This document shows, piece by piece, positions 43,428 through 52,620 of a stretch of 64,000 nucleotides of DNA (its first letter is position 1; each line of letters begins with the position of its first letter). Under the pieces are notes generated by a model that saw only the letters and a list, made by a program, of their open reading frames with translations, searched no databases and was not told the origin of the DNA. The stretch is from Alkanindiges hydrocarboniclasticus. GTDB lineage: Bacteria > Pseudomonadota > Gammaproteobacteria > Pseudomonadales > Moraxellaceae. The position numbers and the translations under genes are program-made. The DNA lies in contig NZ_MLCN01000022.1 of NCBI RefSeq assembly GCF_001982605.1, positions 62,001 through 126,000 of the forward strand, in the 5' to 3' direction.

Positions 43428-44024
43428 TTAAAGGCTAATGCGCAAGGATGAACGCACGGTTTTTGGATCATCCAGCACCAGCAGTTTCATGGGCTTAAAG
43501 CTAAAAGCACCGGCAATAAAATTACTGGGGAACATCTCACAGGCATTATTGTAAAACATCACCTGATCATTATAGGCCTGCCGGGCAAAGCCCACCCGGT
43601 TTTCAGTACTGCCCAGTTCTTCCATCAATTCCTTGACCACACTATCTGCCTTTAGCTCAGGATACTGCTCCATGACAGCGGTAAACTGGGCAAGGCTATT
43701 GCTTAAGCGCTGCTCGGCCAGCCCGAGTTTTTCCACCAGCTCAGGTGATTGATACGTGCCACTGGCAGCCAGATTACGCTGCGCCTGTACCGCAGCATCG
43801 CGTGCAGCAATCACCCGCTCCAGCGTGTCTTTTTCATGGCTCATGTAAGCACGGGTTGCCTCAACCAGATTGGGAATCAGGTCATGGCGGCGCTGCAACT
43901 GCACATCAATCTGCGAAAAACCATTACGGGCCGCATTGCGTCTGGCAACCAGTCCATTAAATAATCCGATAATATAAAGCAGGCCACCTAAAATAATGGC
44001 CAGAAAAATAATTAATCCCCACAT
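43428..44024 (-). CDS. lemA: LemA family membrane protein
   Basis: A 198-residue protein with one N-terminal transmembrane helix (LIIFLAIILGGLLYIIGLF). A coiled helical domain follows, with the family motifs GFSQIDVQLQRRHDLIPNLVEATRAYMSHE and YNDQVMFYNNACEMFPSNFIAGAF. Function is poorly known; LemA proteins are repeatedly encoded beside M48 metalloproteases, as here. AGGGAGA stands before the ATG. The gap to the protease start is about 50 bases. Confidence 0.92.
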   Translation of the reverse strand: MWGLIIFLAIILGGLLYIIGLFNGLVARRNAARNGFSQIDVQLQRRHDLIPNLVEATRAYMSHEKDTLERVIAARDAAVQAQRNLAASGTYQSPELVEKLGLAEQRLSNSLAQFTAVMEQYPELKADSVVKELMEELGSTENRVGFARQAYNDQVMFYNNACEMFPSNFIAGAFSFKPMKLLVLDDPKTVRSSLRISL

Positions 44025-44116
44025 TGCTACTTATCTCCCTGTCTTATTGTTCAGGCAACTTGAACTATAATGCCATAAAAAATAGACCGATAACGCAATT
44101 TTACGCCAGTCCATAG

Positions 44117-44151
44117 ATAACGGGCTATCACCCGAAGTAATAGCCCGTTAT
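44117..44151. repeat. Perfect 12-bp inverted repeat upstream of lemA
   Basis: ATAACGGGCTAT (44117-44128) and ATAGCCCGTTAT (44140-44151) around an 11-base loop. It lies after the DUF962 gene and before lemA, both on the minus strand. No T-run follows it, so it is a possible but atypical terminator, or a leader structure of lemA. Confidence 0.75.
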
Positions 44152-44202
44152 TTAAACTGATCAGGAAAAATTGTAGTCATAAAGCCTGATTTATTTTACC
44201 GC

Positions 44203-44577
44203 TTAATCAGCCTTATCGTATTTCCGGTGACGCAGACTCACCCGGCCACGGCAGATATCGCTGAGCATGCGCCAGTCGGACACAAAGCTGTATAACGGTT
44301 GCTTAAAGGATGCAGGCTTGTTTTTTTCAAAGAAAAAATGCCCAACCCATGCGCAGGCATAACCGGTCACAATGCCTTTTAGCAAATAGCTTTTACGACC
44401 TGTTCGAATGGTCTTATAAATCCCGTATAAACCGGCAATACTGCCTAGCGCGTGTAGTCTGCGGCTCATCACATTACTGTGTTCAGTCAGGTAAAACCGG
44501 TAAAACTCGCCATAGTTGCGGATCGGCATGGCAAGTGGCTGATTTGTCGATTCCCGGGTTGAGACGGCTTGATTCAT
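44203..44577 (-). CDS. DUF962/Mpo1-like membrane protein
   Basis: A 124-residue protein with the DUF962 signature: FYRFYLTEHSNVMSRRLHALG near the start, then AWVGHFFFEKNKPASFKQPLYSFVSDWRM. Conserved His residues in these segments correspond to the iron ligands of the yeast Mpo1 dioxygenase, which acts on 2-hydroxy fatty acids. A similar role in bacteria is not established. The N-terminal 20 residues before MPIRNYGEFY are not conserved, so an internal start is possible. Confidence 0.82.
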   Translation of the reverse strand: MNQAVSTRESTNQPLAMPIRNYGEFYRFYLTEHSNVMSRRLHALGSIAGLYGIYKTIRTGRKSYLLKGIVTGYACAWVGHFFFEKNKPASFKQPLYSFVSDWRMLSDICRGRVSLRHRKYDKAD

Positions 44578-44732
44578 TGATATACTCCCTCACTATTGTG
44601 GCCGGCTGTCTTTTATCAGACAGTAATTACAGATCATCTGTTGCAGATCGGTTTAACCGGGCCAAATGTCATTTGCTTAAGCTGGCGATAAGTTAAAGCT
44701 GGCTTTTAACCAGCCATTTTATAAACTATGAA

Positions 44733-45914
44733 TCAGGATGTCTGTTTAAACGGTGTACTGGCCAGTGCTGCCCGATAATAATCATCAATATAGTCTTTTT
44801 CCTGCACACAAAATTCCTGTACGGCCTGCATAAATTCAGGTCGCGTCAGCCAGTGTACTGAATGGGTATATACCGGTGCAAAACCACGAATCAGCTTATG
44901 CTCGCCCTGCGTACCCGGATCAAAAAACTTTAATTGCTGATGAATGGCATATTCAATGCCCTGATAATAACAGACCTCAAAATGCAGGCAATCCACAGCT
45001 TCCACAGCGCCCCAGTAGCGTCCGTACAGGGTCTGGTCATCCTTGAAAAACAGCGCCGCAGCAATCCCTTGCTCATCACGGCTGGCTTTGATCAGCAGTA
45101 TCTGCTGGGGCATTTTCTGTAGCAGTTGGCAGAAAAACTCATAGGTCAGGTAAGGACGCTGGCCACGCACATAATAGGTATTGGCATAGCACTGGTAAAA
45201 AAATGCAATATCCTCAATAGTGAGTTCTGCCCCTTCTATCCATTGCACCTGAATGCCCTGCTGAACAATTTTCTGCCGCTCCACCTTAATGCTCTTGCGT
45301 TTTTTTGCAGTCAATGCTGCCAGAAAATCATCAAACTGCGTATAAGCCTGATTACGCCATAAAAACTGGCAATGGTAGCGAATGGCCACGTCAGATTGTG
45401 TTTGCAAAAAATCCAGCAGGGGCTGATCTATAAACAAACCATGCCATGATGACGCTTGCTGTTGCGTTGCGAGTGCCTGTATGGCCTGAAAAATGAACGG
45501 CCATATTTCTGCAAATTGATAACCTTGTGCCAGTAGTAAGCGCTGACCAGTCACGGGTGTAAAAGGCACACTGCTGACCAGCCGGGGATAATAGTTTAAG
45601 CCATGTCGTGCATAGGCATCAGCCCAGGCATGGTCAAATACATATTCACCCCGATGATGGGTTTTAATAAATAATGGCAAAAAAGCCACGGGACGTCCTG
45701 CATCTTCCAGCAGGATATGCGAAATCTGCCAGCCAGTGTGCAAACCAATGGCATGCTGCTGTTCAAGGGCCTGCCAAAAGCCAAGCTGCAAAAATGGCTG
45801 GGCTGGTGTCAGGGCTTCAAATAGCGACGCAGCCTCATTAACCGATTCAATATAGCGTACCTGATAACTACTGGCCTGATGACCCGTGTGTTGATTAGAA
45901 CTGTTGTGCTGCAC
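44733..45914 (-). CDS. FemAB/GNAT-like acyltransferase (COG3146)
   Basis: A 393-residue protein of the peptidogalycan-biosynthesis-like family (COG3146, DUF482). Motifs are PVAFLPLFIKTHHRGEYVFDHAWADAY, YYPRLVSSVPFTPVTGQRLL, a basic KRKSIKVERQKI, and the C-terminal YGRYWGAVEAVDCLHFEVCYYQGIEY and FDPGTQGEHKLIRGF. The fold is two GNAT-like halves; the acyl donor and acceptor are unknown. The start is GTG at 45914, overlapped by a weak AGGG site. It is divergent from the DUF3144 gene. Confidence 0.85.
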   Translation of the reverse strand: MQHNSSNQHTGHQASSYQVRYIESVNEAASLFEALTPAQPFLQLGFWQALEQQHAIGLHTGWQISHILLEDAGRPVAFLPLFIKTHHRGEYVFDHAWADAYARHGLNYYPRLVSSVPFTPVTGQRLLLAQGYQFAEIWPFIFQAIQALATQQQASSWHGLFIDQPLLDFLQTQSDVAIRYHCQFLWRNQAYTQFDDFLAALTAKKRKSIKVERQKIVQQGIQVQWIEGAELTIEDIAFFYQCYANTYYVRGQRPYLTYEFFCQLLQKMPQQILLIKASRDEQGIAAALFFKDDQTLYGRYWGAVEAVDCLHFEVCYYQGIEYAIHQQLKFFDPGTQGEHKLIRGFAPVYTHSVHWLTRPEFMQAVQEFCVQEKDYIDDYYRAALASTPFKQTS

Positions 45915-46047
45915 CCTGAATATCCATCACGCTTAATGGCTCAAGTATTGAAGCGCGCCTGCAAAATGTAAAGATGCAATTGTTAAGGAAGGTGATGGAA
46001 TTTAGGCAAACATTGGCTCAAAATAAGACATCTATGTTTAGTAAATT

Positions 46048-46371
46048 ATGCCTGCAATGACTGATATGAAAAACCCGGAAGCTCAACACGACACCAAGCC
46101 CAATGAATTTTATGACCGTGTGGATGCATTCATTCACGCGGCCAACCAGCAATGCAGTCAGGATGATAAAGGCAAAGTCAGTGCCTCGTTTTTATTTGCG
46201 GCGGCCCGCTTTAATAGCTGGGTGAGTGCTTCTGGCTTTGAGAATAGCGAACTGATGCAAGCCAACCGGCAGGAACTGGTACAGTATTTTGTGCAGCAGT
46301 ATCAATCCATGCTGGAAGATAATCTGGATGAATTTATTACAAACTTTTCCAGTTACCAAAAAGGTCAATAG
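46048..46371 (+). CDS. DUF3144 protein
   Basis: A 107-residue soluble protein that matches DUF3144: EFYDRVDAFIHAANQQ, KGKVSASFLFAAARFNSWVSASG and LVQYFVQQYQSMLEDNLDEFI. Function is unknown. Met at positions 1, 4 and 7 are all possible starts, and no clear ribosome site picks between them. A terminator shared with icd follows. Confidence 0.85.
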   Translation: MPAMTDMKNPEAQHDTKPNEFYDRVDAFIHAANQQCSQDDKGKVSASFLFAAARFNSWVSASGFENSELMQANRQELVQYFVQQYQSMLEDNLDEFITNFSSYQKGQ

Positions 46372-46420
46372 TCTTTTATGTCTAGCAGCTTTGTCGTGTA
46401 GGTTTAACCCAAAGCCATAA

Positions 46421-46448
46421 AAAAACCCCCAGTTAACTGAGGGTTTTT
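46421..46448. terminator. Bidirectional terminator between the DUF3144 gene and icd
   Basis: AAAAACCC (46421-46428) and GGGTTTTT (46441-46448) enclose CCAGTTAACTGA. The T-run on one strand and the A-run on the other allow termination in both directions, fitting the two convergent genes. Confidence 0.88.
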
Positions 46449-46466
46449 CTATTAATAAACTGGAAT

Positions 46467-47723
46467 CTAGTCTTCCATGTTATTAATTATCGCATCACCG
46501 AACTCGGAACAACGCAGCAAGGTTGCATCGGGCATTAAGCGCTCAAAGTCATAAGTGACGGTCTTGGCTTCAATGGCACCAGCAATACCCTTAATAATCA
46601 GGTCAGCCGCTTCGGTCCAGCCCATATCACGCAGCATCATTTCCGCTGACAGGATAATGGAACCCGGGTTTACCTTGTCCTGACCGGCATACTTGGGTGC
46701 TGTACCATGCGTTGCTTCATACACAGCAATCGCACCGCCAATGTTAGCACCCGGTGCAATACCAATACCGCCAACTTCAGCGGCCAGCGCATCAGAAATA
46801 TAGTCACCGTTCAGGTTCAGGGTTGCAATTACCGAATAATCTGCTGGACGCATCAGGATCTGTTGCAGGAACGCATCCGCAATGACATCCTTGATGATAA
46901 TGTCCTTGCCGGTTTTCGGGTTCTTGATTTTAACCCATGGGCCGCCGTCAAGCAGTTCACCACCAAAGCGCTCCATGGCCAGCTCGTAGCCCCACTCCTT
47001 GAACGCGCCTTCGGTATATTTCATGATGTTGCCCTTGTGAACCAGAGTCACAGATGGCTTGTCATTATCAATGGCAAACTGGATGGCTTTACGCACCAGA
47101 CGCTGGGTACCTTCTTTGGACACCGGCTTCACACCAATACCGCAATTTTCATCAAAGCGGATTTTGGTTACACCCATTTCCTCTTTCAGGAACTTGATGA
47201 CCTTAATGGCTTCTGGTGAACCTGCTTTCCACTCAATACCGGCATAAATATCTTCCGAGTTTTCACGGAAAATAACCATGTCAGTCAGCTCAGGATGATG
47301 AACCGGACTGGGCACACCCTTGAACCAGCGTACTGGACGCACGCAGACGTATAAATCCAGTTCTTGGCGCAGTGCCACATTTAGGGAACGGATGCCACCA
47401 CCAACCGGTGTAGTCAGCGGGCCTTTGATGGAAACTACAAATTCGCGCAAGGCTTCAAAGGTTTCTTCCGGCATGTAGCTGCCATAAATACGGTCGGCTT
47501 TCTCGCCGCAATAAACTTCCATCCATACGATAGATCGTTTTCCGCTGTATGCCTTCTGAACTGCGGCATCTACAACCTTAATCATCACAGGTGTAATATC
47601 AACACCAATACCATCGCCTTCAATAAACGGAATGATCGGATGATTGGGGACGTTCAGTGACAGGTCTGCATTTACGGTGATTTTGTCGCCATCTGCAGGA
47701 ACCACGATCTTCTGATAACCCAT
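46467..47723 (-). CDS. icd: NADP-dependent isocitrate dehydrogenase
   Basis: A 418-residue dimeric-type ICDH of the citric acid cycle ([18 protein letters not shown], then [14 protein letters not shown] with the substrate Ser, and [21 protein letters not shown]). The Ser in [11 protein letters not shown] is the residue phosphorylated by AceK in E. coli, so that control is possible. Lys and Tyr residues in the NADP region ([10 protein letters not shown]) support NADP use. The divergent upstream gap holds a cluster of repeated ACATGT sites that may be operators. Confidence 0.96.
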   Translation of the reverse strand: MGYQKIVVPADGDKITVNADLSLNVPNHPIIPFIEGDGIGVDITPVMIKVVDAAVQKAYSGKRSIVWMEVYCGEKADRIYGSYMPEETFEALREFVVSIKGPLTTPVGGGIRSLNVALRQELDLYVCVRPVRWFKGVPSPVHHPELTDMVIFRENSEDIYAGIEWKAGSPEAIKVIKFLKEEMGVTKIRFDENCGIGVKPVSKEGTQRLVRKAIQFAIDNDKPSVTLVHKGNIMKYTEGAFKEWGYELAMERFGGELLDGGPWVKIKNPKTGKDIIIKDVIADAFLQQILMRPADYSVIATLNLNGDYISDALAAEVGGIGIAPGANIGGAIAVYEATHGTAPKYAGQDKVNPGSIILSAEMMLRDMGWTEAADLIIKGIAGAIEAKTVTYDFERLMPDATLLRCSEFGDAIINNMED

Positions 47724-47776
47724 TGTACAGGTGCTCCCTTTTTCTAGTGATTAAACTCTTTCAAATGTAAAAACTA

Positions 47777-47828
47777 ACATGTTTTGTTGCGCATCTACAT
47801 GTACTATATGTTAAACATTTCTACATGT
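47777..47828. promoter_or_regulatory. Three spaced ACATGT palindromes in the icd/rluE promoter region
   Basis: ACATGT occurs at 47777-47782, 47797-47802 and 47823-47828. The last two lie within the identical octamer CTACATGT, and the first reads CTAACATGTT. The first two are 20 bases apart, close to two DNA turns. The gap also contains ATGTTAAACAT. The arrangement suggests a regulator that binds cooperatively upstream of icd. Confidence 0.4.
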
Positions 47829-47925
47829 TTTTGTGATTTAAAAAACAAATGACTATATTTTCCTGCGTGATAAAACATGAGTAAACACATTGTTTTTGCA
47901 CCAGAACTTCACTAACCGGATCAAA

Positions 47926-48627
47926 ATGGCCCAGATTGTCCTGTTTAACAAACCCTTCAATGTGCTTACCCAGTTTCGTAGTGATGATGAGCGCATTACC
48001 CTTGCCCGGTTTATCCATGATAAAAACCTGCGCGTGGCTGGGCGGCTGGATTATGACTCCGAAGGATTATTGTTACTGACTGATAATGGCCACATTAACC
48101 AGCAACTGGTGCATCCACGGGCGCGACAATATAAAACCTATCTGGTGCAGGTTGAAGGCACACCAACTGACACAGCCTTACAGCAACTGCAACAGGGTGT
48201 AATGCTTAAAGATGGGCTAACCCTGCCTGCTAAAGCAAAAGTCATTAATGAACCGGATTTTTTGTGGCCACGTTATCCGCCCATCCGTTTTCGGGCCAGT
48301 ATTCCTACCACATGGCTGGAAATCAAAATTTGTGAGGGTAAAAACCGGCAGATCAGACGAATGACCGCAGCAGTGGGCCTGCCAACCCTGCGCCTGATTC
48401 GCACCCAGATTGGGCCATTTTTATTAGAAGATTTGCAACCGGGTGAGATTAAAACTTTTAACACCCTACAGGATGCCAGTGTGTTGGCTCAATTAGGCTG
48501 GTCGGTGCGTCCTGACTCTTTTACAGAATCTGCTGTTGAGCCTGTAAACGGATTAGCCCGCCCGGCAACATCACGCAGGCGCAGCAACCGACGGAATACT
48601 TTCCCCATGGGGCCACGTGGCAAGTGA
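47926..48627 (+). CDS. rluE: 23S rRNA pseudouridine synthase RluE
   Basis: A 233-residue RsuA-family pseudouridine synthase. VLFNKPFNVLTQF, the catalytic Asp in GRLDYDSEGLLLLTDNG, and KICEGKNRQIRRMTAAVGLPTLRLIR are the standard motifs. RluE modifies U2457 of 23S rRNA in E. coli. I prefer the ATG at 47926 over an upstream TTG. The conserved part ends near GEIKTF; the last 40 or so residues are a basic tail read from DNA antisense to the 3' end of the acyl-CoA ligase gene, a 139-base tail-to-tail overlap. Confidence 0.9.
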   Translation: MAQIVLFNKPFNVLTQFRSDDERITLARFIHDKNLRVAGRLDYDSEGLLLLTDNGHINQQLVHPRARQYKTYLVQVEGTPTDTALQQLQQGVMLKDGLTLPAKAKVINEPDFLWPRYPPIRFRASIPTTWLEIKICEGKNRQIRRMTAAVGLPTLRLIRTQIGPFLLEDLQPGEIKTFNTLQDASVLAQLGWSVRPDSFTESAVEPVNGLARPATSRRRSNRRNTFPMGPRGK

Positions 48628-50285
48628 TCAACAAACTCAATACTGCATGGTAAAAAACCATAATGCAGGCGGCTTGCAATAAAATCCTTAAGCCGCTCAG
48701 GCGTTAGGCCTTTTTTGGCTACTACCATCAAGCGTACTGGTGCGGCTGGGTCATTGAGTTCCTGTACAATGACACACTCTACGACATCTTCATGCTGGTA
48801 AATCTGCTGTTCAATTTCCTGTGGAAACATTAGCTGATCCTGCCACCAGAACGTGTCGGTCTGGCGCTCCAGCATGGTAATAAAGCCATCTTCAGAAATT
48901 GAGACCAGATCGCCGGTTTTAAACCATTCATCGTAGGTCATGGCCTGCTGGGTTACGGCGGGCTGGTGCCAGTAGCCACGCATCACCTGTGGGCCCCTGA
49001 CCCATAGCTCTCCTGGCTGGTTAAATCCCAGCGGCTTTTGGTTGTTGCTAACCACGCATACTTCAGTATTGGGCAAAATAACCCCCACTGTTCCGGGCCG
49101 GATGCGCTGTGGGGGATTAATACTAATCAAGGGGGCGGTTTCACTTAGACCATAGGCTTCACATAAATAGCGGCCCGTCAGGTCACACCATTGCTGTTGC
49201 AGCGTGCGGCTGGCAAAGCTGCCCCCACACATAAACAGTTCCATCTTTTTAACCAGATGACGGGTGGCATCCTGCTTTAGAATTTGTTCATACAAATAAG
49301 GAATACCTGCCATCAGGTCAAACTGGTGATTTTGCAGGTACTTGGCCTTGTGCAGGAGTTCTGAAGGCCGGGTGAGCACCACATGGGCACCATCTGCCAG
49401 CATCATCAGGCAAAAGCTGATCCCCACAATATGCTGTAGTGCAACAGGGCACAAGCCGCATTTTTCCGGGGTGACGATGCCGTTTAAAATCTGCTTGACC
49501 TGCTGGTAATTACACGACAGATTGCGGTGCGATAACGCGGCACCCATGGGAATATCCGTTGTACCGCTGGTGTATTGAATAATGGCCAGATCATCCAGAT
49601 TCAGGCGTGGCCATTCATGGTGTTTTTTAACGGTTTTCTTGAAAATCTGCCGCAAGCGTACATAGCGAATAATAGTAGTGTCTTCACGCCATTGTGAAAT
49701 CCACTTGCGCGGCGAAAGCCATGTTTTAATCCGTCCCAGAATATCTACATAATCATCGCTATGCGTGGTGATGATATGGCGAATGCTGGTTTCCAGCAGC
49801 ATTTTTTCAACTTGCGGCAAGAAACCGGGAATTGTCACCAGAATTTTGGCACCGGAGTCCTGCAACTGATGCAGCGTATAATCCACTTCCGGCAAAAAAC
49901 TTAAGTTGGCTACTACCAATTGCGCACGCCATGCAGCCATGACTGCAATCATGTAAGACAAACTATTGGGCAGATATAGCGCTACCCGGTCACCAGCCTT
50001 GATCGTACTGTCTTCTAAAAACCATGTTGCCAGTGCATCTACACTAAAGGACAGTTCGGCATAGTTCAGCGTACAGCCATCCATGCTAATGGCCGGTGAG
50101 GTAGGAAACTGGTTGACCATATCGTCAAAATAATCAAGGAAACTACAGTCCTGCATGGGCATTTTTCGGCCCTGATACAAACTGTCAAAACTGTTCCACG
50201 ACTCATGTTCCTGCAACTTTAATTGTTTTAGGTCTTCGGGCTTACAGAACTTGAAATGATTCAAGACATGAACTTGCTTAGGCAT
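48489..50285 (-). CDS. AMP-binding acyl-CoA ligase homologue with altered P-loop
   Basis: A 598-residue ANL-superfamily protein related to long-chain acyl-CoA ligases. The A3 loop reads IQYTSGTTDIPMGAALSH where the family has SGTTGxPKGA, so a Gly is Asp and the Lys is Met. A5 (EAYGLSETAPL) and the KTGD of A7 are intact. The A8 region, FITMLERQTDTFWWQDQ, departs from the usual RKKDMI form. The A10 Lys is kept in LPRGPMGKVFRRLLR. The protein may be a slow ligase or have a different acceptor. Its 3' end overlaps rluE by 139 bases on the other strand. Confidence 0.85.
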   Translation of the reverse strand: MPKQVHVLNHFKFCKPEDLKQLKLQEHESWNSFDSLYQGRKMPMQDCSFLDYFDDMVNQFPTSPAISMDGCTLNYAELSFSVDALATWFLEDSTIKAGDRVALYLPNSLSYMIAVMAAWRAQLVVANLSFLPEVDYTLHQLQDSGAKILVTIPGFLPQVEKMLLETSIRHIITTHSDDYVDILGRIKTWLSPRKWISQWREDTTIIRYVRLRQIFKKTVKKHHEWPRLNLDDLAIIQYTSGTTDIPMGAALSHRNLSCNYQQVKQILNGIVTPEKCGLCPVALQHIVGISFCLMMLADGAHVVLTRPSELLHKAKYLQNHQFDLMAGIPYLYEQILKQDATRHLVKKMELFMCGGSFASRTLQQQWCDLTGRYLCEAYGLSETAPLISINPPQRIRPGTVGVILPNTEVCVVSNNQKPLGFNQPGELWVRGPQVMRGYWHQPAVTQQAMTYDEWFKTGDLVSISEDGFITMLERQTDTFWWQDQLMFPQEIEQQIYQHEDVVECVIVQELNDPAAPVRLMVVAKKGLTPERLKDFIASRLHYGFLPCSIEFVDHLPRGPMGKVFRRLLRLRDVAGRANPFTGSTADSVKESGRTDQPN

Positions 50286-50351
50286 TTAACTGTCATCCCG
50301 TTATGATCAAGCTATTGTTTTAATTATTTCTCTAATTTACGTGATTTATGC

Positions 50352-50383
50352 TTGCCCTGCCATTCACTTTTGCGGCAGGGCAA
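50352..50383. repeat. Perfect 10-bp GC-rich inverted repeat after the M61 gene
   Basis: TTGCCCTGCC (50352-50361) and GGCAGGGCAA (50374-50383) around a 12-base loop. It begins seven bases past the M61 peptidase stop on the minus strand. That strand has no T-run after the stem, so termination would be atypical. Confidence 0.75.
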
Positions 50384-50389
50384 AAATAA

Positions 50390-52114
50390 TTACAATTTAA
50401 CTGGATGATCAGTCCATTGTGCAAGGTGGTTTTTATCTTCAATCAGCAGTTTTGCAGCTGAAGTCATAAACCCCTGACCCTGTATTTCAAGCACTTTTAG
50501 TTCATCACGCCGAAATGCATGACACGTGATGTGTGGTGTAACAGTGGTATGACTACCCAACTGCTGCAACAGGCCGCTATTCGCCTTTAACCCGTTTAAG
50601 GCAATAATCGTGTCCTGACAGGAAAGCCCGGCATGCGCCGCTGCTGAATCACGCAACACCTGCTGTACCAGTAAGCCCTGTGGTGTTTCCTGTACCTTTA
50701 AACCAAGGGGCCAGACTTTATGTTCCATATGCAGGCTAACGCCAAATTCAGCGAGCAGTTGCTGCAAAGGCAACTCGGTGGTGCCTTCCACATAATGCTC
50801 AAAAAATTCAGTTAGCGAATGACCTGTTAATTGCTGGCAGAGTTGTGGCAGGGTTTGCTCGTCTACATGCTGGCCATTTTTGGCACGCTGATACAAAGCC
50901 TGCATGAGCATATCCAGATTACTGCCATGCTGCCTTAAGGTTAAATCCAGACACAATGCCACCAGAGCGCCTTTGTTGTAATAGCTGGTGCCTGCATTGT
51001 TGGTGTTTTCATCGGGACGGTAATACTTGATCCATGCATCAAAACTGGACTCCGCAACACTTTGAATCTGGCGGCCCGGATTGCTTAAGTAACGGCTAAT
51101 CTGATCCTTTACCAGATCAATATAGGCATTCTGGTCTATTACCCCACTGCGATACAGCATCAGGTCATCATAATAGGAGGTAATACCCTCAAAAACCCAC
51201 AGCAGCGTGGTGTAGTCTTCCTGATGCAAGTTGGGCTTCACATAATTGTGCGGGCGAATAAACTTGACCAGCCACGCATGAAAATACTCATGGCTACACA
51301 ATCCCAAAAAGCGCTGGTAATTTGCCGATGGCTTGGCAGGGTCGCTGGACTTGGGCAAGTCATCCCGTGGTGTGATAAGGCTGGTAGAACTTTGATGTTC
51401 AAGACCGCCATAGCTATTGGCGGTTGCCATCACCATAAACAGGTAATTTTTAAAAGGCGCCTCACCAAACATTTGAATCTGGGCCGAACAGATTTTTTCC
51501 AGATCAGTAGCAAGACGTTGCAGGTCAGTTTGATGACGCCCAGAAATGGCAATCCGGTGATTAATATTTTCTGCGTCAAACTGAATGCAATCCTGCTCTG
51601 CCAGCTCAAAAGGCTGATCAATCAGTTCATGGTAATTTTTGGCAGTTAAGGTATACGCCGTGTTGCTGGCCTGAACGATCTGCATGCTGGTGGCCAGTTC
51701 AAACCTGCTTAAAGCCTCAGGAATATCCAGTTGCAATTGCACAGCACTGTCTTCCTGTCCTTCAACACCAATACAGACAGCAGCGGGATTTACATACAGG
51801 CGGTCATCATCGGTGTAGGCTCCGCGCACAGATAAATCATAGGCATATACCTGATAAGTAATTTCAACCTCATCAGCCTGCATGTTTTGCAATTGCCACT
51901 GGTTTTTAGTCAGCTTTTGCAGGTTGATGGCAGCACCGGTGGTTGCATGCTGGGCCTTTACCGATTCAATATGCTTGGCAAATTCACGAATCAGATAGCT
52001 GCCGGGAATCCATGTGGGCAGCCAGATTTTTTGCTGGGCCTGTGCGTTAAACCTGACCTTTACTTTAATCAAATGCTGATAATACTGCGCAAAAGATAAA
52101 GTGTAATCAATCAT
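50390..52114 (-). CDS. M61 family peptidase with PDZ domain
   Basis: A 574-residue glycyl-aminopeptidase-like M61 protein. The N-terminal beta domain begins MIDYTLSFAQYYQH and contains IWLPTWIPGSYLIREFAKH. The catalytic part has YGGLEHQSST, the zinc motif HEYFH (in LCSHEYFHAWLVKFIRP) and its Glu in WVFEGITSYYDDL. A C-terminal PDZ domain (LGLKVQETPQGLLVQQVL) follows. No signal peptide is visible, so it is probably cytoplasmic. I start at the ATG with GCAGG before it; 28 more codons upstream are not family-like. Confidence 0.9.
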   Translation of the reverse strand: MIDYTLSFAQYYQHLIKVKVRFNAQAQQKIWLPTWIPGSYLIREFAKHIESVKAQHATTGAAINLQKLTKNQWQLQNMQADEVEITYQVYAYDLSVRGAYTDDDRLYVNPAAVCIGVEGQEDSAVQLQLDIPEALSRFELATSMQIVQASNTAYTLTAKNYHELIDQPFELAEQDCIQFDAENINHRIAISGRHQTDLQRLATDLEKICSAQIQMFGEAPFKNYLFMVMATANSYGGLEHQSSTSLITPRDDLPKSSDPAKPSANYQRFLGLCSHEYFHAWLVKFIRPHNYVKPNLHQEDYTTLLWVFEGITSYYDDLMLYRSGVIDQNAYIDLVKDQISRYLSNPGRQIQSVAESSFDAWIKYYRPDENTNNAGTSYYNKGALVALCLDLTLRQHGSNLDMLMQALYQRAKNGQHVDEQTLPQLCQQLTGHSLTEFFEHYVEGTTELPLQQLLAEFGVSLHMEHKVWPLGLKVQETPQGLLVQQVLRDSAAAHAGLSCQDTIIALNGLKANSGLLQQLGSHTTVTPHITCHAFRRDELKVLEIQGQGFMTSAAKLLIEDKNHLAQWTDHPVKL

Positions 52115-52620
52115 GGCAACCTGCATATTATTAAGAGAAATTAAATAAGAGAAATTAAAACCATCTGGCTTGACGGTGTAGAAAAGCATCTCGCCCAAAC
52201 CGCAATGAAAAAGCCAGCGAGCCTGTAACTACCTTACTCCGCCTTATCGAAAAAGGCAAAAATATGCCCATGCAATGCTCAAAAAACCGTCGTCTTGTTT
52301 CAGTTGCTAAACAATTGGTTTTTACATGCGGATTGACTGGCCTGAATGACTGAGAAAATTGTCAGACAAATCATGCAGGCTGCTTTAAGGCTTATGGCAT
52401 ACTTAAGCCAGACCATCCTGTCACGCTATTAAGTTGTGCTCGCTGTTTTGAAGACTTCTAAAACATATTAAACCAGAAGCAAACTAGTTCTGAATGTAGG
52501 CAACCCGAATTTAAAGCACGTGAACTTAAACCAAACAAATGCCATGTAGCACGAGTTTCAAAGAATTTTAAGTCTTAACACATTCCAAGTTTTATTTTAA
52601 GCAGCCTTGAGAGCATATCA
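52115..52620. other. 506-base divergent intergenic region between the M61 gene and ndh
   Basis: No gene or strong repeat is visible. It should hold the promoters of the M61 gene (minus) and ndh (plus). I could not find a well-spaced consensus promoter by eye. Confidence 0.5.
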
